This document shows positions 27,728 to 37,145 of a DNA stretch of 40,837 bases, piece by piece. The notes below the pieces were generated by a model. It searched no databases, was not told where the DNA came from, and saw only the letters and a program-made list of their open reading frames with translations. The number at the start of each line of letters is the position of its first letter. Within the stretch, counting starts at the first letter, position 1. The stretch covers positions 188,001-228,837 of the forward strand of contig JAQGDQ010002385.1 of NCBI GenBank assembly GCA_030141605.1, given 5' to 3'. The position numbers and the translations under genes are program-made. This stretch comes from Tubiluchus corallicola. Lineage: Eukaryota; Priapulida; Priapulimorpha; Priapulimorphida; Tubiluchidae.

Positions 27728-28837
27728 ATGACAACCCCTACTCAAGCCCCTCCTCTCTATACACTCCACAAAAAATTAAACGCAAAATTCGTCTCTTTCG
27801 CTGGCTATCTCATGCCTCTCCAATATGCTGGCATTATCACAGAGCATAACCATACCAGAAAATATGCCTCTCTTTTTGATGTTTCACACATGGGGCAAGC
27901 TATCCTTAAAAGTAGCGGAAATGTGCAAAAATCCCTTGAAAAACTCGTTACCGGAAATATTCAAGAGCTAAAACCCGGGCAAATGCGCTATACTCTCCTT
28001 ACAAATGAAAAAGGCGGAATCATTGACGATCTCATGGTCACATGGACCGGAGAGCATCTCATCCTTGTTATCAATGCAAATAATAAAAAAGAAAATTTCA
28101 CCTATTTGAAAAACAACCTCCCAGAATGTTCCCTTGAAATCATAGAGCATAACGCCCTTCTTGCTCTCCAAGGGCCAACAGCTGCCAGTATTCTCTCTCA
28201 ATTCACAAATGAGCACGAAAATCTCGCTTTCCTTAATGGAAAAAACATGACTGTCAACGGCATAAAATGTTATGTTACACGATCGGGATACACAGGAGAA
28301 GACGGATTTGAAATCTCTGTCCACCAAGAACAAGCAGAAAAGCTCGCTGATTCATTTTTAGACAGCTCTCATCTTCTTCCCGCAGGCCTTGGCGCAAGAG
28401 ACTCTCTTAGGCTCGAGGCAGGGCTCTGCCTTCATGGATCTGATATCACGTCAGAAACAACCCCTATCGAAGCAACGCTCCGGTGGGCCATTGGAAAACG
28501 ACGTTTAGAAGAAAAAAACTTCCCAGGCGCAAAAATAATCTGCCAGCAAATTGCTAATATCCCTCCAAAAAAGCGTATCGGGCTTAAAATTACTGGAAAA
28601 CTCCCAGCACGTACAGGAGCCGCCATTCTAGCAGAAGAAGGACAAACAATCGGTACCATAACAAGCGGAGGATATAGCCCAACACTTGAAACAGCTATCG
28701 CTATGGGGTATGTTCCACCAGAATACGCGCAGGAAAATCAAAAGCTCACCCTTGCTGTCCGGAACAAAATCCTGCATGCCACCGTCGTAAAGCTTCCTTT
28801 CATTACACCCAATTATTTCAGAGGAAAAACACTATAA
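27728..28837 (+). CDS. gcvT: Glycine cleavage system T protein (aminomethyltransferase)
   Basis: GcvT moves the aminomethyl carbon from lipoylated GcvH to tetrahydrofolate, releasing ammonia and 5,10-methylene-THF. The 369-residue protein starts with the LHKKLNAKFVSFAGYLMPLQY region, includes SLFDVSHMGQ, and has GYTGEDGFEISV and GLGARDSLRLEAGLCLHGSDI, all conserved in GcvT; the C-terminal domain has GTITSGGYSPTLETAIAMGYV. Length is normal. First gene of the gcv operon. The ATG has CGGAGA upstream. Confidence 0.97.
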   Translation: MTTPTQAPPLYTLHKKLNAKFVSFAGYLMPLQYAGIITEHNHTRKYASLFDVSHMGQAILKSSGNVQKSLEKLVTGNIQELKPGQMRYTLLTNEKGGIIDDLMVTWTGEHLILVINANNKKENFTYLKNNLPECSLEIIEHNALLALQGPTAASILSQFTNEHENLAFLNGKNMTVNGIKCYVTRSGYTGEDGFEISVHQEQAEKLADSFLDSSHLLPAGLGARDSLRLEAGLCLHGSDITSETTPIEATLRWAIGKRRLEEKNFPGAKIICQQIANIPPKKRIGLKITGKLPARTGAAILAEEGQTIGTITSGGYSPTLETAIAMGYVPPEYAQENQKLTLAVRNKILHATVVKLPFITPNYFRGKTL

Positions 28838-28987
28838 ACAACTCTTTACGGGAAAATATATACCCTTCTTTACATAAACAATTCCTATATTTTTTCAAAT
28901 TTTGCTTAGAACAAAAATAAATATAAAATAATATCATTATTATATTGTAGTGATTCTAAATCTACTAAAGAATTTAAGGAGGAAAAA

Positions 28988-29359
28988 ATGCCTAAAAAAT
29001 ATACAAGAGAACATGAGTGGGTGCTTATTGATGGCGACGTCGCAACAATTGGAATTACTAATTTCGCGCAAGAGCAACTTGGTGATCTTGTTTATGTTGA
29101 GCTTCCTGAAATCAGTAAAAAACTTAACCAGGGAGAAGAGTGCGCTGTCGTCGAGTCTGTCAAAGCCGCCAGTGAAGTCAATATTCCACTGACAGGTGAA
29201 ATTATTGAGGTCAACTTGGATTTGGAAAGCAAGCCTGCTCTGATTAATGAAGATCCGGAAAATGAAGGATGGATCTTTAAAATGGCCTTGGCTGATAAAG
29301 CTGAACTTGAACTCCTCATGGATAAAACTACCTACGAAACCTTTATTTCCAATGAGTAA
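28988..29359 (+). CDS. gcvH: Glycine cleavage system H protein (lipoyl carrier)
   Basis: This 123-residue lipoyl carrier shuttles the methylamine group between P and T proteins. HEWVLIDGDVATIGITNFAQEQLGD is the family start, and the lipoylated lysine is Lys59 in VESVKAASE. The C-terminal part NEDPENEGWIFKM is also typical. A very strong ribosome binding site (AAGGAGG) stands five bases before the ATG, stronger than those of its neighbours; this may serve a need for excess H protein. A 150-base AT-rich gap separates it from gcvT and could hold a second promoter. Confidence 0.97.
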   Translation: MPKKYTREHEWVLIDGDVATIGITNFAQEQLGDLVYVELPEISKKLNQGEECAVVESVKAASEVNIPLTGEIIEVNLDLESKPALINEDPENEGWIFKMALADKAELELLMDKTTYETFISNE

Positions 29360-29387
29360 AACACGTTAATCATAAAAGAGGAACACT

Positions 29388-30731
29388 ATGCGCTATCTTC
29401 CCCTAACAGATGACGACCGGAAAAAAATGCTCCAAGATATCGGCGTGGATACAGAAAAAGAGCTCTTTAGAACGCTCCCAAAATCCGATAAAATCCAGCC
29501 TGTTGACAATTTACCTCGTAAATCACAGACAGAAATGGACGTTGTCGCGCAAATACAGGCCTTTGCTTCTAAAAACCTCTCTTTAGCCTCTGCGCCATGC
29601 TTTCTCGGCGGCGGAAATTACCATCACTATATTCCCGCCATTGTCGATCACCTTGTGCAAAGAGGAGAATTTCTAACCTCATACACACCCTATCAACCTG
29701 AGATCTCTCAGGGAACATTGCAGGCCCTGTTTGAGTTCCAAACACAAGTGGCTACCCTGACAGGCATGGAAGTCGCAAACGCATCCCTCTATGACGGCGC
29801 AACAGCCTGTAGTGAAGCAATCGCTATGGCATGTCGACAAAGCAGAAAGCAAAATGTCATCCTTTCCGGAGGATTGCATCCCCACTATCGCGAAGTCGCG
29901 CAAACATCCAGTATATATTCAAACCAAGACTTGCTTGTCCTCCCGCCAACCAACGGAGAGGCCGAAGAATACGAACATCATATTGATGAAAAAACCGCCT
30001 GCGTCGTCGTGCAAACCCCTGACTTCTTTGGAAGAGTACACGATTTCACATCTCTGGCAGAACACTGTCATAAAGTCGGCGCCTTGCTCATTATTGTCGT
30101 TACTGAGGTTGTCTCTCTTGGCCTTTTGAAAAATCCTGGTGAAATGGGCGCCGATATCGTCGCCGCGGAAGGGCAATCCCTTGGAACTCCTCTTTCCTTT
30201 GGAGGACCCACCGTTGGGTTGATGGCTACAAAGAAAAAGTTTACCCGACAAATGCCAGGTCGTATCTGCGGAGAAACAACCGATGCAGACGGAAAACGCG
30301 GCTACGCCCTAACACTCTCTACACGAGAACAACATATCAGAAGAGAAAAAGCAACCAGCAATATATGCACAAATTCAGGTCTCTGTGCTCTGGCTTTCAG
30401 TATCCACCTTTCCCTCCTTGGTGGTAAAGGACTCCATAAGCTCGCGCGCCTTAACCACGCAATGGCCTCTTTGCTCTTTGAAAATCTAAAAACATTCAAA
30501 AATATAAAGCTTCCGACTTACCCTTTCTTTAACGAGTTCATTATAGAGCTGCCTAAAAACGCGCAGGAAACTGTCGATCATCTTGCTGACCAAGGCATAC
30601 TCGCCGGGATACCTCTGTCCAGACTTTATCCTTACACTGCAGAAAATACTCTCCTCATAACCGCGACAGAAACAACGACACACGCCGATATACACCACTT
30701 CATAACCAAACTTGACAAGGTGCTATCATGA
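29388..30731 (+). CDS. gcvPA: Glycine dehydrogenase (decarboxylating) subunit 1
   Basis: This 447-residue protein is the N-terminal half of the P protein in lineages where P is split in two. Typical blocks are MRYLPLTDDDRKKMLQDIG, CFLGGGNYHHYIPAIVDHL, TPYQPEISQGTLQALFEFQT, LYDGATACSEA, and near the end SRLYPYTAENTLLITATET. It forms an alpha2-beta2 complex with subunit 2, which holds the cofactor lysine. The start has AGAGGAA upstream, and the stop overlaps the ATG of gcvPB (ATGA), which favours equal synthesis of the two subunits. Confidence 0.97.
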   Translation: MRYLPLTDDDRKKMLQDIGVDTEKELFRTLPKSDKIQPVDNLPRKSQTEMDVVAQIQAFASKNLSLASAPCFLGGGNYHHYIPAIVDHLVQRGEFLTSYTPYQPEISQGTLQALFEFQTQVATLTGMEVANASLYDGATACSEAIAMACRQSRKQNVILSGGLHPHYREVAQTSSIYSNQDLLVLPPTNGEAEEYEHHIDEKTACVVVQTPDFFGRVHDFTSLAEHCHKVGALLIIVVTEVVSLGLLKNPGEMGADIVAAEGQSLGTPLSFGGPTVGLMATKKKFTRQMPGRICGETTDADGKRGYALTLSTREQHIRREKATSNICTNSGLCALAFSIHLSLLGGKGLHKLARLNHAMASLLFENLKTFKNIKLPTYPFFNEFIIELPKNAQETVDHLADQGILAGIPLSRLYPYTAENTLLITATETTTHADIHHFITKLDKVLS

Positions 30732-32212
30732 CCAAACAAAAACAAACATCCTCAGGCCATAAAGCCCTCCTTCATCAAGAAGACCTGCTCTTCGAAATCG
30801 GCTCAATAGAAAAAACAGGCATTGATCTCCCGGAGATACCAGACATCAACACCCACCTTGCGGAAATGGAGCGCCCATCTCCTCCTCAGCTTCCCGGATT
30901 ATCCGAAATAGAAGCCATACGGCATTACACACGCCTAAGTCAGTTTAATTATAGCATTGATGCCGGTCTCTATCCCTTGGGCTCCTGCACAATGAAATAC
31001 AATCCCCGAGTTAACGAGCAGGTTGCGCGCCTCCCCGGTATTGTCGATCTGCATCCTTTACAGCCTCAAAAAACTGCCCAAGGCGCCCTGGAACTTATCC
31101 ATACACTCGCTGAGTGGCTTTGTAAACTAACCGGAATGCCCGCCATCTGCATGTCTCCAGCAGCAGGCGCGCATGGAGAGCTCGCAGGACTCATGACAAT
31201 CAGAGCGGCTCTGGAATCACAAGGAAATCCACGAAAAAAAATACTATCCCCAGCATCAGCGCACGGAACAAATCCCGCTAGCGCAGCAGCATGTGGCTAT
31301 ACCGTCCAGACTCTCCCTTCCGCAAAAAACGGATGCGTTGACTTGGAAGCTCTCGAAAAAGCTCTGGACGACGACACTGCCGCTATCATGCTTACAAACC
31401 CAAATACATGCGGGTTATTCGAATCTGACATCCTAACAATTTCGGAAATAGTCCATAAAGCCGGCGCCTACTTCTATTGCGACGGCGCAAACTTCAACGC
31501 TATTGTCGGGCATGTCCGCCCTGGAGATCTGGGAATCGACTGTATGCACCTTAATCTCCATAAAACATTCTCAACACCTCACGGTGGAGGCGGGCCGGGA
31601 AGCGGGCCTGTGGTCCTTTCACAAGCGCTGGCTCCTTTTGCTCCTCTCCCTTTGGTTATGCATCATGGCAGCCATTATAAACTTGTCGAGCATAATGAAA
31701 ATAACAGCCAGCATCTTGGGAGAATAAAAGGCTTCCATGGGCAATTTAACGTCTTTGTAAAAGCGTTAGCCTATATTATCGCTATGGGCGTCGACGGGCT
31801 GAAACAAGCCTCCACAGATGCTGTCTTAAGCGCAAACTACCTGATGGCTAAACTCTCTGAGGAGCTCACACCCGCCTTTGAAGGCCCTTGTATGCACGAA
31901 GTTCTCTTTGACGATTCTTTCCTCAAAGAAACTGGCGTGACAACCCTTGATTTCGCAAAAGCTATGATCGATGAAGGATTCCATCCCATGACAATGTATT
32001 TCCCAACTGTCGTCAATGGCGCCTTCCTGATTGAACCAACCGAAACAGAAAGCAAGCAAACACTGGATCAATTCATCGAAACAATGCTTTATCTCGCAAA
32101 AGAAGCTAAAAAAGGAAATAAAGAGCTCTTTACCGACGCGCCACAACTCGCTCCTAAAAAACGGCTAGACGAAGTAAAAGCCGCCCGAAACCCCATCCTT
32201 ACTCATTCATAA
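30728..32212 (+). CDS. gcvPB: Glycine dehydrogenase (decarboxylating) subunit 2
   Basis: This 494-residue protein is the catalytic PLP-binding half of split P protein. YPLGSCTMKYNPR and PAAGAHGELAG are conserved. The PLP-binding lysine is Lys279 in NLHKTFSTPHGGGGPGSGP. ILSPASAHGTNPASAA and the C-terminal EPTETESKQTLDQFI are also typical. It starts within the gcvPA stop and ends the gcv operon. The lipoamide dehydrogenase (L protein) is not in this window and is presumably shared with 2-oxoacid dehydrogenase complexes elsewhere. Confidence 0.97.
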   Translation: MTKQKQTSSGHKALLHQEDLLFEIGSIEKTGIDLPEIPDINTHLAEMERPSPPQLPGLSEIEAIRHYTRLSQFNYSIDAGLYPLGSCTMKYNPRVNEQVARLPGIVDLHPLQPQKTAQGALELIHTLAEWLCKLTGMPAICMSPAAGAHGELAGLMTIRAALESQGNPRKKILSPASAHGTNPASAAACGYTVQTLPSAKNGCVDLEALEKALDDDTAAIMLTNPNTCGLFESDILTISEIVHKAGAYFYCDGANFNAIVGHVRPGDLGIDCMHLNLHKTFSTPHGGGGPGSGPVVLSQALAPFAPLPLVMHHGSHYKLVEHNENNSQHLGRIKGFHGQFNVFVKALAYIIAMGVDGLKQASTDAVLSANYLMAKLSEELTPAFEGPCMHEVLFDDSFLKETGVTTLDFAKAMIDEGFHPMTMYFPTVVNGAFLIEPTETESKQTLDQFIETMLYLAKEAKKGNKELFTDAPQLAPKKRLDEVKAARNPILTHS

Positions 32213-32310
32213 AAAACGCTTTCAGTTAAAGAAGGAGCATAAAAGCCAAACATTCCTCCCTTTTAAATCCCTTGTTTGCTTTTCGTTCTTTCATATATGG
32301 AGAAAAAATT

Positions 32311-32517
32311 ATGTCTGATGAAAAAAATACAGTAGAAGAAAATAAAATATCCCCGCCTACAAAAGATCCAAAGCAAAATTACGACTGGAGCAGCGACAAA
32401 AACCACTACAAGATCGATCCAAAAACAGGACGCCCTAAAGAATATGGAGGTCCATCAGGCCCCGATCCCATACGATATCAGGATTGGGAAAGAAAAGGAA
32501 TCTGTCGAGATTTCTAG
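32311..32517 (+). CDS. Succinate dehydrogenase assembly factor 4 family protein (DUF1674)
   Basis: This is a 68-residue cytosolic protein with a charged, probably disordered N-terminus. Its conserved C-terminus, KEYGGPSGPDPIRY followed by DWERKGICRDF, is the DUF1674 signature. In mitochondria this family (SDHAF4/Sdh8) helps assemble the flavinated succinate dehydrogenase subunit; in alphaproteobacteria it is widespread and presumed to do the same. I place the start at 32311, with GGAG eight bases upstream; the in-frame ATG at 32272 has no family similarity after it. No sdh gene is nearby. The stop overlaps that of cysS. Confidence 0.88.
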   Translation: MSDEKNTVEENKISPPTKDPKQNYDWSSDKNHYKIDPKTGRPKEYGGPSGPDPIRYQDWERKGICRDF

Positions 32518-33884
32518 CGCCGCCGCCACGTCGTTCCGGAAGGGCTATCTTCTAAAATAACGCCCTGCGCTTCCAGCTCATCCCGTATACGGTCAGATTC
32601 CCCATAATTCTTAGAACGGCGAGCAGAAGTACGCTTTTCAATCAAAGACTCTATAGCTTCTTTTGTTAAGCCGAGCGATTCCTCATGGCCATGGAACCAA
32701 ACTTCCGGATCCACCTGTAAAATGCCCAGCAAAGATCCTCCTGTCAATAAAGTTTCTTTTAATCGTTGGCGTTCCTTTTGACTTTCCGCCTTATTTAAAA
32801 GACCTGCAATCTCATGCAACTTACTAATGGCAAGAGGTGTATTTAAATCATCACAAAGCGCAGAAACAATATCAGAAGGCATCTCCCCTAAATCCTCATC
32901 ACTATCAGAAACCATACGTAAAGCGCCATAAAAACGATCTAAAGACTCACGAGCCTGATGAAGATAACTCTCCGTCCAGTTTAGCGGCTGGCGATAATGA
33001 GTCATTAATAAACAAAAACGAATAACCTCCGGATGAGCAACAGATAAAACATCCCTAACCGTCAGAAAATTCCCCAGACTCTTAGACATTTTCTCACCAT
33101 TCACCATCAAATAACCATTATGAAGCCAATATCGCGCGAATTCACCCGGATAAGCCGACCAGCTCTGTGCAATCTCATTTTCATGATGTGGAAAAATCAA
33201 ATCTTGACCGCCACCGTGGATATCAAAAGAATCACCCAAATATTTATGCGCCATCGCCGAACATTCAAGATGCCAACCAGGGCGGCCAAATCCCCAAGGA
33301 GAATCCCATCCCGGCTGTCCCTCCTTTGAAGGCTTCCATAACACAAAATCAGCAGGATTCTTCTTGTAAGAAGCGACCTCAACGCGCGCGCCTGCTATGA
33401 TTTCCTCTTGGCAGCAACGCGATAAAGCCCCATACGAAGAAAGCGCCTGAACATGAAACAAAACATGACCTTCCGCCTCATACGCATACCCTCGCTCTAA
33501 AAGAATCGAAACCAAATCCTGCATCTCCGGTATATGATCTGTCGCCTTTGGCTCTATATCAGGGCGCAACGCGCCCAGCATGTCCATATCTTCATGATAC
33601 GCCCGTGTTGTACGCTCTGTAATACTATCAACAGGCTCCCCGGTCTTTAAAGAAGCCTCTATAATCTTATCGTCAATATCTGTAATATTCCGAGCATACA
33701 AAACATGGCTGTAAAGATGAGACAAAAGTCTGTATAAAACATCAAAAACAACGACAGGGCGCGCATTGCCTATATGCGCATAATCATAAACTGTCGGGCC
33801 GCAAACATACATTTTTACACGATCATTGTCCAAAGGCTTAAACAAACCCTTCTTGCGCGTCAATGTATTATAAAGATATAACAT
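32514..33884 (-). CDS. cysS: Cysteinyl-tRNA synthetase
   Basis: CysRS charges tRNA-Cys. The 456-residue protein begins MLYLYNTLTRKKGLF, then MYVCGPTVYDYAHIGNARPVV, with the first zinc-binding Cys and the HIGH-type motif HIGN. GWHLECSAM and DLIFPHHENEIAQ provide the other zinc ligands, and EKMSKSLGNF is the KMSKS loop. The C-terminal DALR-type helical domain (from about 325) is present. I place the start at 33884, with TAGGAG just upstream; the longer ATG at 33920 adds 12 residues unlike the family. It converges on the DUF1674 gene with a four-base overlap. Confidence 0.97.
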   Translation of the reverse strand: MLYLYNTLTRKKGLFKPLDNDRVKMYVCGPTVYDYAHIGNARPVVVFDVLYRLLSHLYSHVLYARNITDIDDKIIEASLKTGEPVDSITERTTRAYHEDMDMLGALRPDIEPKATDHIPEMQDLVSILLERGYAYEAEGHVLFHVQALSSYGALSRCCQEEIIAGARVEVASYKKNPADFVLWKPSKEGQPGWDSPWGFGRPGWHLECSAMAHKYLGDSFDIHGGGQDLIFPHHENEIAQSWSAYPGEFARYWLHNGYLMVNGEKMSKSLGNFLTVRDVLSVAHPEVIRFCLLMTHYRQPLNWTESYLHQARESLDRFYGALRMVSDSDEDLGEMPSDIVSALCDDLNTPLAISKLHEIAGLLNKAESQKERQRLKETLLTGGSLLGILQVDPEVWFHGHEESLGLTKEAIESLIEKRTSARRSKNYGESDRIRDELEAQGVILEDSPSGTTWRRR

Positions 33885-34021
33885 AAAAACTCCTAACCAC
33901 TTCCCATAAAGAGATTCCACAAAGGCACCAACACACCTAAAGCTCTTATCCTACAGGAAAACACTCCTATGAAATTAATTGATTCCCTTAGGCAATTTTT
34001 CAGCATTTACTAAAAAACGCT

Positions 34022-35368
34022 CTAAGACGAACAGCCTAAACGCTCTAAGACGTGCTCGCGACCCAGCAATAACAATAATTTCTTCATTTCTGGACCATTT
34101 CTCCGAGCTGTTAACGCAAGCCGTAGCGGTAAAAATAAAGCCTTCCCATGACGAGAGGTCTTCTCCTTTAGCGAATCAGTCCAACAATGCCATGTCTCTT
34201 CATCCCAAGGTTCCTTTGGCAATAATGACACTGCTTCCGCAATAAATTCACGATCCTCAATAATCGGTGATATCTCGCCAAAACAAACAGAATACCAATC
34301 AAAAACATCATCAAAAACATTTAAATTTTCTCGAACAACTTCCCAAAATTCCCTAGAAAGAGCCGGAAAAGAATCCAGATTGGAAAATCGCCTCTGCGCT
34401 TCCTCCCAGCCTATCCCATGAACATAACGGCGTGTCAAATGGTAAAGCTTCTCCTCATCAAATTTCGGCGAGTTGCGCGCATACACGGATAAATCAAAAT
34501 GAGACGACAATTCCTCCAGATCCTTACAAAGATCATGGCTTTCATATCCTCCTCCCAAAGAAACAAGCAGCATATTCAAAGCCATTGCCTCAACACCGTT
34601 GCTGCGTAAATCCTGAATGGATAAACTCCCCGTACGTTTGGATAAATTATCACCCTGAGCGCCAGTTAATAATGGAATATGCGCAAAAACCGGAGCCGAC
34701 AAACCTAGCGCCTCAAAAAGCTGAATCTGAATCGCAGAATTCGTAACATGATCCTCACCGCGGATAATATGTGTAATCGACATATCTCCATCATCAACTG
34801 TCGAAGGTAACATATATAAAAATGTCTCATCTTCCCGAACCAGCACAGGATCGCTTAAATATGACGCGTCAAACTCGACATCCCCTCGGACAAGATCGCA
34901 AAAAACAATCCGCTCATGCAACAGCTGAAAACGCCAATGCGGGCGGCGGCCAGCTTCCTCTAAAGCATGGCGATCCTCCTCGCTTAACGCAAGTGCCGCG
35001 CGATCATAAACCGGCGGCAAACCACGAGCAAGCTGACGACGACGTTTATACTCAAGCTCCTCAGAGGTCTCATAGCAAGGATACAAACGTCCCTCGTCAA
35101 TTAATTTCTGAAAAGCCTCTTTATATAAAGATAAACGAGAAGACTGGCGATAAAAGCCATCCCAGTGAAAACCCAGCCAAGATAAATCATTCTCCAATAT
35201 ATCCTTATAACTCTCCTTAGAACGTTCCTGATCCGTATCATCAAGACGGAGTAAAAAGTTCCCCCTGTGGTGCTTCGCGTACAAAAAGTTAAAAAGCGCC
35301 GTACGAGCATTTCCAGGATGTAACAATCCCGTCGGAGAAGGAGCAAAACGTACACGTACCTTTGTCAT
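34022..35368 (-). CDS. gltX: Glutamyl-tRNA synthetase (second-type alphaproteobacterial GltX)
   Basis: This 448-residue class I synthetase starts VRVRFAPSPTGLLHPGNARTALFN; the HIGH motif appears as HPGN. FLLRLDDTDQERS, YETSEELEYKRR and ITHIIRGEDHVTNSAIQIQ are conserved, and NLSKRTGS is the KMSKS-type loop. The overall pattern fits the second GltX of alphaproteobacteria (as in the Rickettsia GltX2), which in species using GatCAB may charge tRNA-Gln with Glu. GatB is encoded 4.5 kb away, which fits. Whether a second gltX exists elsewhere cannot be seen. Confidence 0.93.
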   Translation of the reverse strand: MTKVRVRFAPSPTGLLHPGNARTALFNFLYAKHHRGNFLLRLDDTDQERSKESYKDILENDLSWLGFHWDGFYRQSSRLSLYKEAFQKLIDEGRLYPCYETSEELEYKRRRQLARGLPPVYDRAALALSEEDRHALEEAGRRPHWRFQLLHERIVFCDLVRGDVEFDASYLSDPVLVREDETFLYMLPSTVDDGDMSITHIIRGEDHVTNSAIQIQLFEALGLSAPVFAHIPLLTGAQGDNLSKRTGSLSIQDLRSNGVEAMALNMLLVSLGGGYESHDLCKDLEELSSHFDLSVYARNSPKFDEEKLYHLTRRYVHGIGWEEAQRRFSNLDSFPALSREFWEVVRENLNVFDDVFDWYSVCFGEISPIIEDREFIAEAVSLLPKEPWDEETWHCWTDSLKEKTSRHGKALFLPLRLALTARRNGPEMKKLLLLLGREHVLERLGCSS

Positions 35369-35462
35369 TTAATCCACCCTATCCCTATTTTCATAAACCC
35401 ATATAGTATAAAATAACCAACCATAAATTTCAACTTTCGACAGACTTTCATAACCGCTACGC

Positions 35463-37145
35463 CTATACCAAATAAGGCTCTTCGTTCACAAGGCGCGTGA
35501 AACCATTCACAATCGGGTATTTCCTATCATAATGAAACATTTTTTTCGATAACTTGACACACAAAGGCATTTGGCGACGTTTATATTCCGCATTATGAAG
35601 CCGGCACCAAATATCTTTCACCATATCAACACTATAGCCATGAGAAATTAAATCTCCAACCGATAAATCCTCCTCAACCAAACCATATAATATCTTGTCA
35701 AGAAGATCATAGGGAGGCAAATTGTCCTCATCTTTTTGATCTGCGCGCAACTCCGCCGAGGGAGCCCTATCTATAATCAGCTGCGGAATAACGACACCAG
35801 AAGACCCTAGAACATTCGATGGGCAAATACGATTTCGCCAACGCGCGAGCTGAAAAACCATCGTCTTGTAAAGATCTCCTAAAACACTGTAACCACCACA
35901 CATATCGCCATAAATCGTCGCGTAACCAACAGCCGCCTCCGACTTATTGCCCGTCATTAACAATAGATGCCCATATGTGTTTGAATAAGACATTAACATA
36001 ACAGCTCGAATTCGCGCCTGAATATTCTCCGCAGCTATACCAGAAATATCTCCTCCTAAAACAGGCGATAACTCTCCCTGAAACACTGACATTACAGATT
36101 CAATCGAAAGCTCATGGAGCGTAATTCCTAGAGAATCCCTTAAAAGGCGAGCCCCTTTAAGACTCTCAGAAGAGGTCCAAGGCGAGCGCAACATCATGCC
36201 GACAACATTCTCCGCTCCCAAAGCGTCCACCGCAATCGCTGCGCTTACCGCGCTGTCAATTCCACCCGAAATCCCCATGACAACTCCATGGCAATCCGAT
36301 TTTTTAACATAGTCCGATAGCCCCATAACCATCGCAGACCATAAGTTTTCTTCTGCGGAAGGAAGCTTATAAAGAGATTCCGATTCGCAATTTAAACGAC
36401 TTTCTCCCTGCCACCAATGCGTTCCCTCCACAAACGATTTCCACGCTGGGTATAAAAGCTTTATATCCCCTTGCGAATCCAATACAAAAGAGGTGCCATC
36501 AAAAACAACTTCATCTTGCCCCCCTAAAAGATTCACATAAACCAGCGGCAATCCCGTTTTTGACACACGTGAGCGCGCAATAGACAAACGCCGCTGCTGT
36601 TTTCCTGCCTCAAATGGAGAGCTATTCAGAGCAATAAGAATATCCGAGCCACAACTCGCTAAATGATCTGTAACTTCATCACTCCATAAATCATCCCCTA
36701 TCATAATCCCAAGCTGAAAACCACGAAATAACAAAGGGGACGGACGAGCGCCAACAGAGAAAAAACGCTCCTCATGAAACGGAGAAGATGTCTGCAAAAC
36801 GCGTTTGAAACGAACAGCGGAGACATCTCCCTCGTCCAACATAACCGCCGCGTTATAAAGATTACCACCAGCATACCACGGCGCGCCAAGCAAAACCGCA
36901 GGGCCGCCATCTTCCGTCAAGACAGCAATTTCCGCTATCTTCTCCATAACACGTTCAACAAAAGACGGCTTTAAAACTAAATCCCCCAAAGGATAGCCCG
37001 ATAAAACCATCTCGCCAAAAACAACAAGATCCGCTCCTTGCTCTGCCGCTTTGGCGCGTGCTTCACAAATTAAACGAACATTCCCATCAAGATCACCAAC
37101 TAATGGGTTGATTTGTGCTAATGATATTAAAAATGTCTTTTTCAT
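35463..37145 (-). CDS. nadE: NAD+ synthetase with degenerate glutaminase domain
   Basis: This 560-residue protein has an N-terminal nitrilase-fold domain (about 1-260) and a C-terminal NAD synthetase domain with the PP-loop MGISGGIDSAVS. In two-domain NadE the first domain releases ammonia from glutamine using a Glu-Lys-Cys triad. Here Glu45 (VVFGEMVLSGYP) and Lys114 (RFKRVLQ) remain, but the nucleophile position is Gly150 (IMIGDDLW in place of ICEDxW). The block after the lysine is also changed. The synthetase part looks intact, so free ammonia is the likely nitrogen donor. The start at 37145 has GGAAGAGA upstream; the open frame reaches 37250 without family similarity. Confidence 0.93.
   Translation of the reverse strand: MKKTFLISLAQINPLVGDLDGNVRLICEARAKAAEQGADLVVFGEMVLSGYPLGDLVLKPSFVERVMEKIAEIAVLTEDGGPAVLLGAPWYAGGNLYNAAVMLDEGDVSAVRFKRVLQTSSPFHEERFFSVGARPSPLLFRGFQLGIMIGDDLWSDEVTDHLASCGSDILIALNSSPFEAGKQQRRLSIARSRVSKTGLPLVYVNLLGGQDEVVFDGTSFVLDSQGDIKLLYPAWKSFVEGTHWWQGESRLNCESESLYKLPSAEENLWSAMVMGLSDYVKKSDCHGVVMGISGGIDSAVSAAIAVDALGAENVVGMMLRSPWTSSESLKGARLLRDSLGITLHELSIESVMSVFQGELSPVLGGDISGIAAENIQARIRAVMLMSYSNTYGHLLLMTGNKSEAAVGYATIYGDMCGGYSVLGDLYKTMVFQLARWRNRICPSNVLGSSGVVIPQLIIDRAPSAELRADQKDEDNLPPYDLLDKILYGLVEEDLSVGDLISHGYSVDMVKDIWCRLHNAEYKRRQMPLCVKLSKKMFHYDRKYPIVNGFTRLVNEEPYLV

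Noticed and set aside
28950-29192. An 80-residue + strand frame overlapping gcvH
   Set aside because: It lacks family similarity and a ribosome binding site; gcvH in the other frame has AAGGAGG and clear motifs.
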